Part shown: positions 42,746-51,565 of the stretch, piece after piece | Numbering within the stretch: the stretch's first letter is position 1 | Layout of the letters: each line of letters begins with the position of its first letter | Assembly (NCBI GenBank): GCA_963733885.1 | Contig: CAVTES010000008.1 | Location: forward strand, 286,144-350,143 | Direction: 5' to 3' | Length of the DNA: 64,000 nucleotides | DNA from: JACVRW01 sp963733885 | GTDB taxonomy: Bacteria > Actinomycetota > Thermoleophilia > Solirubrobacterales > Thermoleophilaceae | Notes under the pieces: generated by a model | The model's database searches: none | Seen by the model: the letters and a program-made list of their open reading frames with translations, nothing else | What the model was told of the DNA's origin: nothing | Position numbers and translations under genes: made by a program

Positions 42746-43432
42746 ATGCTGCCACGCGTGGACGCCCCGACGCGTTGGGCCACCTTTGACTGCTACGGAA
42801 CGCTGGTGGACTGGAACGCCGGTATCCGCGCCGAGCTGGAGCGCCTGCTCGGAAGCGCCGGCGGGGAGCGGATGCTCGAGCGCTACCACGAGATCGAGCC
42901 GCGCGTGCAGCGCGAGCGGCCCGACGCGAGCTACCGGGACGTGATGGCCTCCGTGCTGGAGGAGCTCGCCTCGGAGGCCGGCAGTGAGCTGCCCGCCGAC
43001 GAGCGGGACGCGCTCGGCCGCTCGCTGCCCGGCTGGCCGGTCTTCGCGGAGGTGCCCGCCGCGCTGGCCGAGGCCCGCGACCACGGCTGGAGGCTCGCCG
43101 CGCTGACCAACAGCGACCGCGACCTGATCGACGCCTCACTCGACTCGATCGGCGTCCCCTTCGACGGGGCGGTGGTGGCCTCCGAGATCGGCTCGTACAA
43201 GCCCGCGCACCGCCACTGGCGGGTGTTCTACAAGACGAGCGGCGCGGACGGGGACCTCCACGTCCACGTGGCCCAGAGCCACTTCCACGACATCGCGCCG
43301 GCGCACGCGCTGGGCATCCCGTCGGTGTGGATCAACCGGCTCGGCGAGCAGCACGAGCCGGCGCCGACGCGCGAGCTCAGCGACCTGAACGGGCTCGCCG
43401 ACGTGCTCGACGAGCTGGTGCCCGCGCCCTAG
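42746..43432 (+). CDS. HAD-superfamily hydrolase, 2-haloacid dehalogenase-like
   Basis: About 228 residues from the ATG at 42746 (alternative GTG at 42758). The HAD motif I is WATFDCYGTLVDW (the Asp nucleophile), motif II LAALTNSDRD, Lys in IGSYKPAHRHWRVF and motif III in HVAQSHFHDIAPAHALGI. The set matches haloacid dehalogenase type II enzymes, though phosphatases share it. The gene starts 7 bases from the divergent SnoaL-like start, so their promoters overlap the coding ends. Confidence 0.88.
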   Translation: MLPRVDAPTRWATFDCYGTLVDWNAGIRAELERLLGSAGGERMLERYHEIEPRVQRERPDASYRDVMASVLEELASEAGSELPADERDALGRSLPGWPVFAEVPAALAEARDHGWRLAALTNSDRDLIDASLDSIGVPFDGAVVASEIGSYKPAHRHWRVFYKTSGADGDLHVHVAQSHFHDIAPAHALGIPSVWINRLGEQHEPAPTRELSDLNGLADVLDELVPAP

Positions 43433-43870
43433 CTAGGTCTCCGCCGGCGGCGGGCCGGAGCGGAGGATGATCTTGGTCTCCGTGTCCGCGGCGCCGAGCC
43501 GCATGCGCAGCGCGCGCAGCAGGACGTCAAGCTCGGCCGTGTCGCGGCACGCCACGCGCAGCTGGTAGTCGGGCGCGCCGGCGAGGTGGAGCACCTCCGT
43601 GACCGGCTCGAGGCGGTCTGCGGCGGTGGCGAAGGCGTCGGAGTCCGTGCCGGCGGCGAGCGTGACGCCCACCACCGCCTCGAGGCGCCGTCCGCCCGCC
43701 GCGGGATCCACCAGCGCGGCGAACCCGGTCACGACCCCTGCGCGCCGCAGGCGGCGCACGCGGTCCGCTGCGGCGTTGGCGCTCAGGCCGACCTCGGACC
43801 CGAGGTCGCGCCAGGACAGCCTCCCGTCTTCGCGGAGTAGCCTGAGGATTTCGCTGTCAACGGCGTCCAT
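43433..43870 (-). CDS. Lrp/AsnC-family transcriptional regulator
   Basis: The 145 residues have the N-terminal helix-turn-helix (MDAVDSEILRLLREDGRLSW, LSANAAADRVRRLRRAGVVT) and the C-terminal RAM domain (LEAVVGVTLAAGTDSDAF, EVLHLAGAPDYQLRVACRDT) that binds amino acids. The ATG at 43870 is the family start. It is divergent from a LysE-type exporter gene across 73 bases, a known pairing in which the regulator senses an amino acid and turns on its export. Confidence 0.9.
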   Translation of the reverse strand: MDAVDSEILRLLREDGRLSWRDLGSEVGLSANAAADRVRRLRRAGVVTGFAALVDPAAGGRRLEAVVGVTLAAGTDSDAFATAADRLEPVTEVLHLAGAPDYQLRVACRDTAELDVLLRALRMRLGAADTETKIILRSGPPPAET

Positions 43871-43943
43871 CGCCGCGATTGTCGCAGAGCTACCGCATTC
43901 TCGCTTGCGTTTGCGCAGTTCCCGGGATACCACGGATAGCGCC

Positions 43944-44570
43944 GTGGATCCCACCGCCGCTCTGGTCGCCGGGCTCGCAGCCGGCCTCGCCATCGCGATG
44001 CAGGTGGGCGCGGTGAGCCTGCTGCTGGTCGAGGCCAGCGTGGTGGCGGGCCCGCGAGTGGGAATGGCCGCCGGGATGGGAGTGGCGACCGCCGATCTCG
44101 GCTTCGCCGTGATCGCGGCCGCCGCGGGAGGAGCCGCGGGTGCCGCGCTGTCGAGCCACGAGAGCGAGATCCGGGTGATCGCGGCGATCGTGATTGCCGC
44201 GATAGCGGTTCACGGGCTGATCGCGCTGGCGCGGGAGCGGGACGCCGCGGGTTCACGCCTCCGGCTCGATGAGACGTCGCGCGGCGCCGCTCCGCGGGCA
44301 CACTTCACCCGCTTCCTCGCGATCACCGCCGCCAATCCCCTGACGATCGCCTCCTTCGCCGCCGTGGCCGCGGCCCTCTCCCTCGACGGGCCAGTTGCGG
44401 CTGCGGCCTTCGCTGCCGGTGTCGGCCTCGCCTCGGCCGGCTGGCACCTCGCCCTGTCCCTCGCTGCGGGTCACGCCGGGGGCTGGATGACGCCTCGCGT
44501 GCGGAGCGGCTTCGCCGTCGCGGGGCGGCTCGCGGTGCTCGCGATCGCGGCCCACCTGGCGCTCGGGTAG
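43944..44570 (+). CDS. LysE-family amino acid exporter
   Basis: The GTG at 43944 gives 208 residues with about six membrane helices. Family patterns are QVGAVSLLLVEASVVAGPRV and GMAAGMGVATADLGFAVIAA at the N-terminus and TRFLAITAANPLTIASFAAV (the conserved N-P segment) in the middle. It probably exports an amino acid or related compound under control of the divergent Lrp-type regulator. Confidence 0.85.
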   Translation: MDPTAALVAGLAAGLAIAMQVGAVSLLLVEASVVAGPRVGMAAGMGVATADLGFAVIAAAAGGAAGAALSSHESEIRVIAAIVIAAIAVHGLIALARERDAAGSRLRLDETSRGAAPRAHFTRFLAITAANPLTIASFAAVAAALSLDGPVAAAAFAAGVGLASAGWHLALSLAAGHAGGWMTPRVRSGFAVAGRLAVLAIAAHLALG

Positions 44571-44668
44571 GCGACACTCCCCAAATCTCCGACCAGCGCC
44601 ACCTGTTCGAGGTTCCCGATGACGTTGCGTACCTCAACTGCGCCGGCCTCGCTCCTCAGCTGCGCTCG

Positions 44669-45748
44669 GTGCGGTCCGCCGGCGACCGCGCGCTCGAACG
44701 CCGTTCGGCCCCCTGGACCATCCGCCCCGCAGACTGGTTCGACGAGGTCGAACGCCTGCGGGCCCTCTTCGCCCGTGTGAGCGGCGCAGAAGCCGACGGC
44801 GTCGCCGTCGTCCCCGCCACGAGCTACGGCCTCGCCGTCGCCGCCCGGAACGTGAATGCCGCCGCGGGCGACCGCGTCGTCCTGCTGGCGGGCGACTTCC
44901 CCTCGAGCGTCCAGACGTGGCATGCCTGGGCGCGGCGGGGCGGTTCCGAGGTCCTCACCGTCGAGCGCCAAGCGGGCCAGGGCTGGACCGAGGCGCTGCT
45001 CGACGCGCTCGACGAGCCCGTCCGCGTCGTGTCGGTGCCCGCCGTCCACTGGATCGATGGCGCGGCGGCGGACCTCGAGCGCGTCGGCGCGCGAGCGCGC
45101 GAGCTCGGCGCGGTCCTCGTGGTCGACGCGACCCAGTCGCTCGGCGCGATGCCGCTCGATCTCGACGCCGTGCGTCCCGACTACCTGGTGGCAGCGGGCT
45201 ACAAGTGGCTGCTCGGCCCGCTCGGGGTGAGCTACCTGTACGTGGCCCCCGAGCACCGGGACGGGCAGCCGCTCGAGGAGAACTGGGCCAACCGGGCCGG
45301 CGCGGAGGACTTCGCGGACACCGGCCGCAGTGCCGCCGCGTACCGCGCCGGCGCCCGCCGCTTCGACGTCGGCCAGCGCAGCAACTTCGTGCTCGTCCCC
45401 ATGGCTATCGCCGCGCTCGAGCAGGTCCTCGACTGGGGCGTCGACGGGATCGCCGCGGCCCTGGAGCCGGTCACGGGCCGGATCGAAAGGGAGACGGGGC
45501 CGCGCGGGCTCGAGCCCCTGCCGGCCGGACTCCGCGGAGCACACATGCTAGGCATCCGCCTCCCGGAGGGACAGGCGTTCGGAGCGGCAGAGCGGCTGGC
45601 GGCGGAGAACGTACACGTTGAGCTGCTCGGCTCCGTCATGCGCGTGAGCCCGCATCTGCACGTCACCGATCAGGACGTGGAGAGGCTTCTCGCCGCCCTC
45701 GACAGGGTGCTCGCCAGGGGCCGGCGAGCTCCTCCCGGGCATCAGTAG
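44669..45748 (+). CDS. Class V aminotransferase (cysteine-desulfurase/kynureninase-like fold)
   Basis: PLP-binding segments are clear: VAVVPATSYGLAVAARNV, AVLVVDATQSLGAMPLDL (Asp for the pyridine N) and YLVAAGYKWLLGPLGVSYLY with the PLP-lysine. The first standard start codon is GTG 44669, yet the frame upstream already reads FEVPDDVAYLNCAGLAPQLR, the normal N-terminus of this group, back to about 44603. Translation thus likely begins upstream from an unusual codon (CTG 44603 or ATC 44585), or the start has been lost. The enzyme's substrate is unknown. It follows the exporter by about 30-100 bases. Confidence 0.8.
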   Translation: MRSAGDRALERRSAPWTIRPADWFDEVERLRALFARVSGAEADGVAVVPATSYGLAVAARNVNAAAGDRVVLLAGDFPSSVQTWHAWARRGGSEVLTVERQAGQGWTEALLDALDEPVRVVSVPAVHWIDGAAADLERVGARARELGAVLVVDATQSLGAMPLDLDAVRPDYLVAAGYKWLLGPLGVSYLYVAPEHRDGQPLEENWANRAGAEDFADTGRSAAAYRAGARRFDVGQRSNFVLVPMAIAALEQVLDWGVDGIAAALEPVTGRIERETGPRGLEPLPAGLRGAHMLGIRLPEGQAFGAAERLAAENVHVELLGSVMRVSPHLHVTDQDVERLLAALDRVLARGRRAPPGHQ

Positions 45749-45778
45749 GTACCTAATCAATATGTTGCTAACGTCGTT
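45746..45778 (+). promoter_or_regulatory. AT-rich promoter/operator region of the MarR operon
   Basis: A perfect 10-bp palindrome TAGGTACCTA (45746-45755) includes the stop codon of the preceding gene. It is followed by AATCAATATGTTGCTAAC, the most AT-rich patch nearby, with a possible -10 (TATGTT). The MarR gene starts at 45784. A MarR dimer binding here would repress its own operon. Confidence 0.45.
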
Positions 45779-45783
45779 GGCAG

Positions 45784-46248
45784 ATGTCAGAAGGCACAGC
45801 CGAAACCACTCCCGCAGCCAACTCCGCCACCGCCCTCAGCGACGCCCTACATGACTTCTTCCGCGCCGCGCGCCGCGCGCGAGGGCGCGCCGCCAGGCGG
45901 CCGTCAGGCGACGGGCTCTCCCTCGCCCAGTACCACTTGCTCGAGCCGCTGGCCGACGGGCCGCTCACGAACCGGCAGATCGCCGAGCAGGCGGGGGTCT
46001 CGTCGCCCACCGCCACCCGCATGGTGGACCTGCTGGTCCGCCGCCGTCTGGTCACGCGCCTCGAGGACCCCGTCGACCGGCGCGCTGTCCTGATCTCGCT
46101 CACGCCGGCGGGCCGCGAGTCCCTGGCCGCGAAGCTCCAGGAGTACGACGAGCGCCGCCGCCAGATCGCCGCCGTCCTCGAGCCGGACGAGCAGCGCGTG
46201 GCCGCGGACCTGCTGCGCCGCCTGGCTGGCGTTATCGAGGAGCTGTGA
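45784..46248 (+). CDS. MarR-family transcriptional regulator
   Basis: The 154 residues form a MarR winged helix: SLAQYHLLEPLADGPLTNRQ, IAEQAGVSSPTATRMVDLLV, TRLEDPVDRRAVLISLTPAG (the beta-wing with the D-x-R-D/x-R). Its stop overlaps the GTG start of the first MFS gene, so regulator and both exporters are one operon. It probably senses the drug or phenolic compound that the pumps export. Confidence 0.9.
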   Translation: MSEGTAETTPAANSATALSDALHDFFRAARRARGRAARRPSGDGLSLAQYHLLEPLADGPLTNRQIAEQAGVSSPTATRMVDLLVRRRLVTRLEDPVDRRAVLISLTPAGRESLAAKLQEYDERRRQIAAVLEPDEQRVAADLLRRLAGVIEEL

Positions 46249-47729
46249 GCGAGACCCGCCCCGGCTACCTCCTTCCGCACCGCGCGACGGTCGCCGCCAT
46301 CGGGGGTGTGCTGCTCGGCATGCTCCTCGCGATCCTCAACCAGACGATCGTGGCCACCGCGCTGCCGCGCGTGGCCCAGGACCTGGGCGGTCTGGCCCAC
46401 TACTCGTGGGTCTTCTCGGCGTACATGCTCGCGGCGACGGTGACCGTCCCGATCTACGGCCGGTTGTCGGACGCGTACGGGCGGCGGCCGTTCTTCGTGG
46501 CCGGAATCCTGTTCTTCATGGCCGGCTCGGTCGTGGGCGGCACGGCCGACTCGATGACGCAGGTCATAGTCGCGCGCGCGATACAGGGCCTCGGGGCGGG
46601 CGCGCTGATCCCGCTCGCCATGGCCGTGATCGGCGACCTCGTCCCGCCGTCTGACCGGGGCCGTTGGCAGGGGCTCACGGGTGCAGTGGTCGGCGTCGGG
46701 TCCGTGCTCGGCCCGTTCAGCGGCGGCTGGATCGCCGACCACGCGGACTGGCGCTGGGTCTTCTTCGTGTCGCTGCCGGTGGGCTTCGTCGCGCTGGCTG
46801 CGGTTCTGCTCACCCTCCGCATCCCGCCCCACCCGGATCGAGCCACGCGCATCGACTACTCGGGCGCGGCGCTGCTCGCCGCGGGCCTGTCGTGCGTGCT
46901 GCTCGGCACGGTCCGCCTCGGCGACGCCGCGTCCCGGGACCCGGTCGAGATCGCGGCGCTGTTCGCCGCCGGCGCGGCGCTGCTCGGCGTGCTCGCGTGG
47001 CACGAGCGCCGCACGCCGAACCCGGTCGTGCCCCTCTCGCTGTTCCGCCTGCGCACGTTCAGCGCCGCAGTGGCGACATCGTTCGCCGTGGGCGTCGGAA
47101 TGTTCGGGGCCATCATGTTCGTGCCGCTCTTCGTCCAGGGCGTGCTCGGCGAGTCCGCCACGAACGCCGGTCTCGTCCTCACGCCGCTGATGCTCGCGCT
47201 CGTCGCAACCAGCGTCGGAAGCGGCCACGTCATCTCCAGCACGGGCCACTACCGCTGGGCGATCGTGTCCGGTCCGGTCCTCATGGCGTGCGGCTTCGCG
47301 CTGCTGGGCGGGCTCGACACAGGGTCCTCTCAGGGCGACGTCACGGTGGCGATGATCTTGCTCGGGCTGGGCCTCGGGCTCCTGATCCAGAACCTGGTGC
47401 TCGTGGTCCAGAACACGGTCCCGAGCCACGAGCTGGGTGCGGCCACCAGCGCCGGCCAGTTCTTCCGCACCACCGGCGGCACCCTCGGGGTGACCGTCAT
47501 GGGCGCGGTGATGACCGCCGGGCTGCCCGCCGGAGTGTCGCTCGCCGGCGCCGGGGCCGTCGGGGCCGGCGCCAGCGTGGCCCGCGAGCAGCTCGCCGAC
47601 GCCATCCACCCGGTGTTCATGCTGGGCCTTCCGGTCATGGCGATCGCCCTGGCTCTGGTGTTGCTCATCCCGGAGAGGCCGCTCAAGCGGACCGTGCGCG
47701 AGGTCGAGCCGCCGGCGGTGCCGGCATGA
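46245..47729 (+). CDS. MFS drug exporter, EmrB/QacA type (14 TM)
   Basis: The 494 residues have about 14 membrane helices and the DHA2 signatures: AILNQTIVATALPRVAQDLG in helix 1, GRLSDAYGRRPFFVAGI in the 2-3 loop, ARAIQGLGAGALIPLAMAVI in helix 4 and the antiporter-type GPFSGGWIADHADWRWVFFV. It should expel organic toxins by proton antiport. It is coupled at both ends, to the MarR gene (GTGA) and to the next MFS gene (ATGA). Confidence 0.92.
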   Translation: MSETRPGYLLPHRATVAAIGGVLLGMLLAILNQTIVATALPRVAQDLGGLAHYSWVFSAYMLAATVTVPIYGRLSDAYGRRPFFVAGILFFMAGSVVGGTADSMTQVIVARAIQGLGAGALIPLAMAVIGDLVPPSDRGRWQGLTGAVVGVGSVLGPFSGGWIADHADWRWVFFVSLPVGFVALAAVLLTLRIPPHPDRATRIDYSGAALLAAGLSCVLLGTVRLGDAASRDPVEIAALFAAGAALLGVLAWHERRTPNPVVPLSLFRLRTFSAAVATSFAVGVGMFGAIMFVPLFVQGVLGESATNAGLVLTPLMLALVATSVGSGHVISSTGHYRWAIVSGPVLMACGFALLGGLDTGSSQGDVTVAMILLGLGLGLLIQNLVLVVQNTVPSHELGAATSAGQFFRTTGGTLGVTVMGAVMTAGLPAGVSLAGAGAVGAGASVAREQLADAIHPVFMLGLPVMAIALALVLLIPERPLKRTVREVEPPAVPA

Positions 47730-49162
47730 CGGTCCCGGCGGCGCGCCAGCACCACAACGTCACGCTCGCGGTGCTCGCAGTGGCGGCGCTCTCGTACGCG
47801 CTGCTCCAGACGATGGTGGCCCCCGCGCTCCCCGCGATCCAGCGTGAGCTCGACACCACAACCACGGCGGTCACCTGGGTCCTCACCGTCTACCTGCTCA
47901 CCGCCTCGATCGCCACACCGGTGCTCGGGCGGCTCGGGGACATCTTCGGCAAGGAGCACATGCTCGTAGTGGTCCTGTGTATCTTCGCGCTCGGATCGCT
48001 GGTCGCCGCGCTGTCGCACAGCATCGAGATGCTGGTGGCCGGGAGAGCGATCCAGGGCGCGGGCGGCGCCATCTTCCCGCTCGCCTTCGGGATCATCCGC
48101 GACGAATTCCCGGCCGAGCGGGTGGCCACCGGCATCGGCTTGATCTCCGCCACCTTTGGGATCGGCGGCGGCGGCGGCCTGGTGCTGAGCGGCCTGATCG
48201 TGGACCACCTCTCATACGAATGGATCTTCTGGTTCGGCTTCGCGGTGGTGCTCGTCGCGATCGCGGCCACGCACCTCTACGTCCCAGAGTCGCCGGTCAA
48301 GGCGCCGGCTCGGATCGACTTCGCCGGCGCCGCCCTGCTGTCCGCCGGACTCGTCTGCCTGCTGCTCGCCCTGAGCGAGGGCGAGCGCTGGGGCTGGGGC
48401 TCGCCGGAGATCGTCGGCCTGTTCGCGGCTGCCGCGACGTTGCTCGCGGTGTGGGTGCGCTTCGAGCAGCGCGTCTCGGAGCCCCTGGTGGACATCGGCC
48501 TCCTGCGGGCGCGCGCCGTATGGCCCACCAACCTGACCGCCTTCCTCACCGGCTTCGGAATGTTCGGCTCCTTCATCCTCATCCCGCAGTTCGTGCAGAC
48601 GCCCGAGAGCGCCGGCTACGGGTTCGGCGTCGGCGTGACCGGCGCGGGCCTGTTCCTGCTGCCCTCGACCGTGGTCATGCTGGTGGCCGGGCCGCTCGCC
48701 GGCGCGCTGGCCGGACGGGTGGGCTCGAAGGTGCCGCTTATGTTCGGCACGGCGGTCACCGCCGTGAGCTTCGCGTTGCTGGCGCTCGCGCACTCCGAGC
48801 CGTGGCACGTACTTGCCGCCGTGACCCTGCTGGGGCTCGGGATCGGCATGTCCTTCGCGTCCATGGCGAACCTGATCGTGGCCGCCGTGCCCCAGACGCA
48901 GACGGGCGAGGCGACCGGCATGAACACGATCATGCGAACCGTCGGCGGAGCCTTCGGCGGCCAGCTCGCAGCGGTAATCCTCGCGGGGCACGTCAGCGCC
49001 GGCAGTGAATTCCCATCCGTGACCGGCTTCACCACGGCGTTCACGGTCGGCGCGATCGCGCTCACTCTGGCGCTCGCGGCGGCCGCCGCGATCCCGGGGC
49101 GCCGCCGCTCCACCTCGGAGGGCGTCACGGGGCAGCCGTCAGGGGCGAGCACCGGGGCCTGA
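47726..49162 (+). CDS. Second MFS drug exporter, EmrB/QacA type
   Basis: The 478 residues repeat the DHA2 pattern: MVAPALPAIQRELDTTTTAV, GRLGDIFGKEHMLVVVLCIF, AGRAIQGAGGAIFPLAFGII and GLIVDHLSYEWIFWFGFAVV. It is related to, but clearly different from, the upstream transporter. Two pumps in one MarR operon could act on different compounds or as alternatives. It ends shortly before the tandem palindromes at 49239. Confidence 0.92.
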   Translation: MTVPAARQHHNVTLAVLAVAALSYALLQTMVAPALPAIQRELDTTTTAVTWVLTVYLLTASIATPVLGRLGDIFGKEHMLVVVLCIFALGSLVAALSHSIEMLVAGRAIQGAGGAIFPLAFGIIRDEFPAERVATGIGLISATFGIGGGGGLVLSGLIVDHLSYEWIFWFGFAVVLVAIAATHLYVPESPVKAPARIDFAGAALLSAGLVCLLLALSEGERWGWGSPEIVGLFAAAATLLAVWVRFEQRVSEPLVDIGLLRARAVWPTNLTAFLTGFGMFGSFILIPQFVQTPESAGYGFGVGVTGAGLFLLPSTVVMLVAGPLAGALAGRVGSKVPLMFGTAVTAVSFALLALAHSEPWHVLAAVTLLGLGIGMSFASMANLIVAAVPQTQTGEATGMNTIMRTVGGAFGGQLAAVILAGHVSAGSEFPSVTGFTTAFTVGAIALTLALAAAAAIPGRRRSTSEGVTGQPSGASTGA

Positions 49163-49238
49163 CGCGCGGCCGGCCGCCCGCGAACCCACGTCGCCACAGC
49201 CGGCGAACCCCAGCCGAGCCGGGCCTCCCCCCAGGGGT

Positions 49239-49285
49239 GAGGGGTCTGACCCCTCCCCCCGGGCGGGTGAGGGGTCAGACCCCTC
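49239..49285. repeat. Two tandem GAGGGGTC-N-GACCCCTC palindromes
   Basis: Perfect 8-bp inverted repeats lie at 49239-49255 (centre T) and 49269-49285 (centre A), inside two near-identical units of about 30 bases (GGGTGAGGGGTC.GACCCCTCCCCC). They lie between the MFS exporter and a membrane protein gene. They may act as a double terminator, or may be a copy of a dispersed palindromic repeat. The rest of 49163-49434 holds nothing else of note. Confidence 0.75.
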
Positions 49286-49434
49286 CCCCGGGGGGATGCC
49301 GCCTCTTCGGCGTGTGCGGACGCCCGCACCCTAGGTCGTTTCTCAGGGTGCCGGTTGGGTGCCCCCGCCTGATGATCCGCGGGCGCCTTCGCGACACCAT
49401 CGGAATCACTGAAACACAACCGATGGGAGATTCC

Positions 49435-50193
49435 GTGACACACCCGAACAACGACAACACCCACGCCCCTCGGCGACGGTCCCGAGCCGCGCGCGTATCC
49501 CTGTTCATTGGCGCGGGCATCGCCGCCTTCATGGCCGTCGGCGCCCTGGGCGTCGGAGGGCTCGCCCTCTGGGGCGAGAGCCAGAAGGACGAGCGGGGCT
49601 ACATCTCGACCGACACCGAGCGCTTCGGCGCGAGCACGCATGCGCTCGCGACGGAGAACCTCGACATCGACCTCGACGGAGCGCAGGAACTGGCCGACGC
49701 GACCGGGTTCGGCGAGATCCGCGTCGACGTCGCGCCGCAAACCGGCAAGCCGGTCTTCGTGGGCATCGCCCGGACGGACGACGCGTCCGCCTATCTGGCG
49801 GGCGTTTCACACACCACGGTGGCCGACGTGGACTATGAGCCGTTCGAGGCGAGCTACGTCCGCCAGCCCGGCCCGCGCAGCCCGGCGGCGCCGGCCGGCG
49901 AGCGGATCTGGGCCGCGTCCACGCAGGGCACGGGCCCCCAGAGCCTCGGGTGGGAGGCCGAGGACGGTGACTGGTCGGTCGTCGTGATGAACGCCGACGG
50001 ATCTCGCGGCGTGCAGGCGGACATCAGCGCGGGAGCGAAGCTCCCGTTCCTGAACGACATCGGCTGGAGCGCGCTCGGCAGCGGGACGCTCCTACTGCTC
50101 ACCGCTGTTGCCCTGCTCGTGCTGGGCATCCGCCCGCCGCGCAGCGGCTCTCGCGGGACATCCGCGGCCGGCCTGGCTCCGGCCGCGGGCTGA
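49435..50193 (+). CDS. Conserved membrane protein with two TM helices and an outer domain
   Basis: About 252 residues from the GTG at 49435, which follows GGGAG by 5 bases (ATG at 49423 is an alternative). One helix lies at about 20-45 (SLFIGAGIAAFMAVGALGVG) and one at about 205-230 (ALGSGTLLLLTAVALLVLGI). The domain between carries DERGYISTDTERFGASTHAL, PVFVGIARTDDASAYLAGVS and WSVVVMNADGSRGVQADISA. Many actinobacteria have such proteins; the function is not known. A strong hairpin follows at 50214. Confidence 0.75.
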   Translation: MTHPNNDNTHAPRRRSRAARVSLFIGAGIAAFMAVGALGVGGLALWGESQKDERGYISTDTERFGASTHALATENLDIDLDGAQELADATGFGEIRVDVAPQTGKPVFVGIARTDDASAYLAGVSHTTVADVDYEPFEASYVRQPGPRSPAAPAGERIWAASTQGTGPQSLGWEAEDGDWSVVVMNADGSRGVQADISAGAKLPFLNDIGWSALGSGTLLLLTAVALLVLGIRPPRSGSRGTSAAGLAPAAG

Positions 50194-50213
50194 GACCCGG
50201 CAGGCACGCTGCA

Positions 50214-50249
50214 ACGGGAGGCTCGTCCCACACGGGACGAGCCTCCCGT
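50214..50249 (+). terminator. Perfect 16-bp hairpin terminator
   Basis: Arms 50214-50229 and 50234-50249 are exact complements with a 4-base ACAC loop, 21 bases after the stop of the two-TM protein gene. No T-run follows. It is the likely end of that transcript. Confidence 0.7.
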
Positions 50250-50434
50250 GTGTCTCGACGGCGACAGAGCCGACCCGATGAGTCTCGGCCCGTGCTCCGG
50301 TCTCAACCCTGAGACATGAGAGCGGAACGAACATCGGCCGGTTATCCGCACCCCCGCACGCCGGGTCGCCCCCCTGTCCGGCCGGGCGGGCACGCGGCAG
50401 TGTGCGAGGCGCTCCGCCGGAAGGCTTTCCAGCA

Positions 50435-51565
50435 ATGCGATCCAGTGACATCACCACACTTCCTGCGCTCGACCTGAGGGCCCTGGCACAGCGTGCCGCG
50501 CTGGCGGGGGCGCTCGCGCTCGTGGCGGTGGTCCTGGTGGTCGTGGCGGGCGGCCCGCTGCAGGCCTTCGCCGACGCCCTCCAGCGCGCGATCGATGCCG
50601 ATCCGCGCTGGATCGGCGCCGCCGTCGTCTTCGAGCTGGCCTCGTTCGCCGGGTACGTGGCGCTGCTGTGGCTCGTCGGCCGCCGCGCGACGCGGCGGCT
50701 GGGACTGCGGGAGAGCGCCGAGGTCACGCTCGGCGGTGCCGCGGCCACGCGCCTGCTCCCCACGGGCGGCGTGGGCGGGGCCGCCCTGACAGTCTGGGCC
50801 TTCCGCCGCGCCGGCCTCGACGGACGCGCCGCCGCGCGCACGCTGCTCGCGTTCCTCGTAGTGCTCTACTCGGTCTTCCTCGTCTCGATCGCCGTGGCCG
50901 GCGGCCTGTTGACTCTGGGCCTCGCGCCCGGCGGGGCGCCGCTCGCGATCACGGCGCTCCCCGCGATCGGCGCCGTGCTGGCTATCGCGGGCGCGCTCGC
51001 GCTCGCCGTCCGCCGCCCGGCGGCTGATGAGCCGCTCACCCGCGCCGCTCCCGGCGCGTCGCGCCCGGCCCGCGCCCGGGCCGCCCTGACCCAGGCGCGC
51101 AGCACGGTCGGCGGCGCGGTGCGCGACGCGATCGCGCTCGTGCGCTCAGGCGACCCCCGCCTGCTCGGCGCCGTCGCGTGGTGGGCCTTCGACGGCGCCG
51201 TGCTGTGGGCGATGCTCCACGCGCTGGGCGCGCCTCCGTCGCTCGCCGTGCTCGTGCTCGCCTACTTCGTCGGCCAGATCGCCAACACGATCCCCGCCCC
51301 CGGCGCAGCGAGCGGCGGCATGGTCGGCGTGCTGCTGGCTTTCGGCGTGGAGGCGGACCTCGCGCTCGCGTCCGTGCTCGCATACCGCTCCGTGGCGATC
51401 TGGCTGCCCGCCCCGCTCGGCCTGGTCGCGCTCGGCGGCCTGCGCAGGACCTTCACCCGCTGGGCCGAGGAGGACGCCGCGGCCGAGGCTCCTGCCGAGA
51501 GGCGGATGGGCTCAGGACCGTGGGTGCCGAGCGGAGCAGTGGCGGGGAGAGTGGTGCCGGCATGA
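50435..51565 (+). CDS. Flippase-like (UPF0104/LPG synthase TM-type) membrane protein
   Basis: About 376 residues from the ATG at 50435, with eight or so membrane helices. Family patterns are TRLLPTGGVGGAALTVWAFR early and YFVGQIANTIPAPGAASGGM later, the latter being the best conserved part of the lysylphosphatidylglycerol synthetase TM region/AglD-like family. The soluble acyl/aminoacyl transferase domain is absent, so it may act as a lipid flippase or membrane modifier. It overlaps the DedA gene by 4 bases (ATGA). Confidence 0.83.
   Translation: MRSSDITTLPALDLRALAQRAALAGALALVAVVLVVVAGGPLQAFADALQRAIDADPRWIGAAVVFELASFAGYVALLWLVGRRATRRLGLRESAEVTLGGAAATRLLPTGGVGGAALTVWAFRRAGLDGRAAARTLLAFLVVLYSVFLVSIAVAGGLLTLGLAPGGAPLAITALPAIGAVLAIAGALALAVRRPAADEPLTRAAPGASRPARARAALTQARSTVGGAVRDAIALVRSGDPRLLGAVAWWAFDGAVLWAMLHALGAPPSLAVLVLAYFVGQIANTIPAPGAASGGMVGVLLAFGVEADLALASVLAYRSVAIWLPAPLGLVALGGLRRTFTRWAEEDAAAEAPAERRMGSGPWVPSGAVAGRVVPA

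Noticed and set aside
43871..43943. Lrp binding site in the Lrp/LysE gap
   Set aside because: Repeated GCG/TTGCG words are present, but no clean palindrome or known consensus can be picked out.
45768..48991. Very long minus-strand frames (613, 292, 259 codons) over the MarR/MFS operon
   Set aside because: Antisense shadows rich in Arg, His, Glu and Gly; the plus strand has complete transporter families with overlapping starts and stops.
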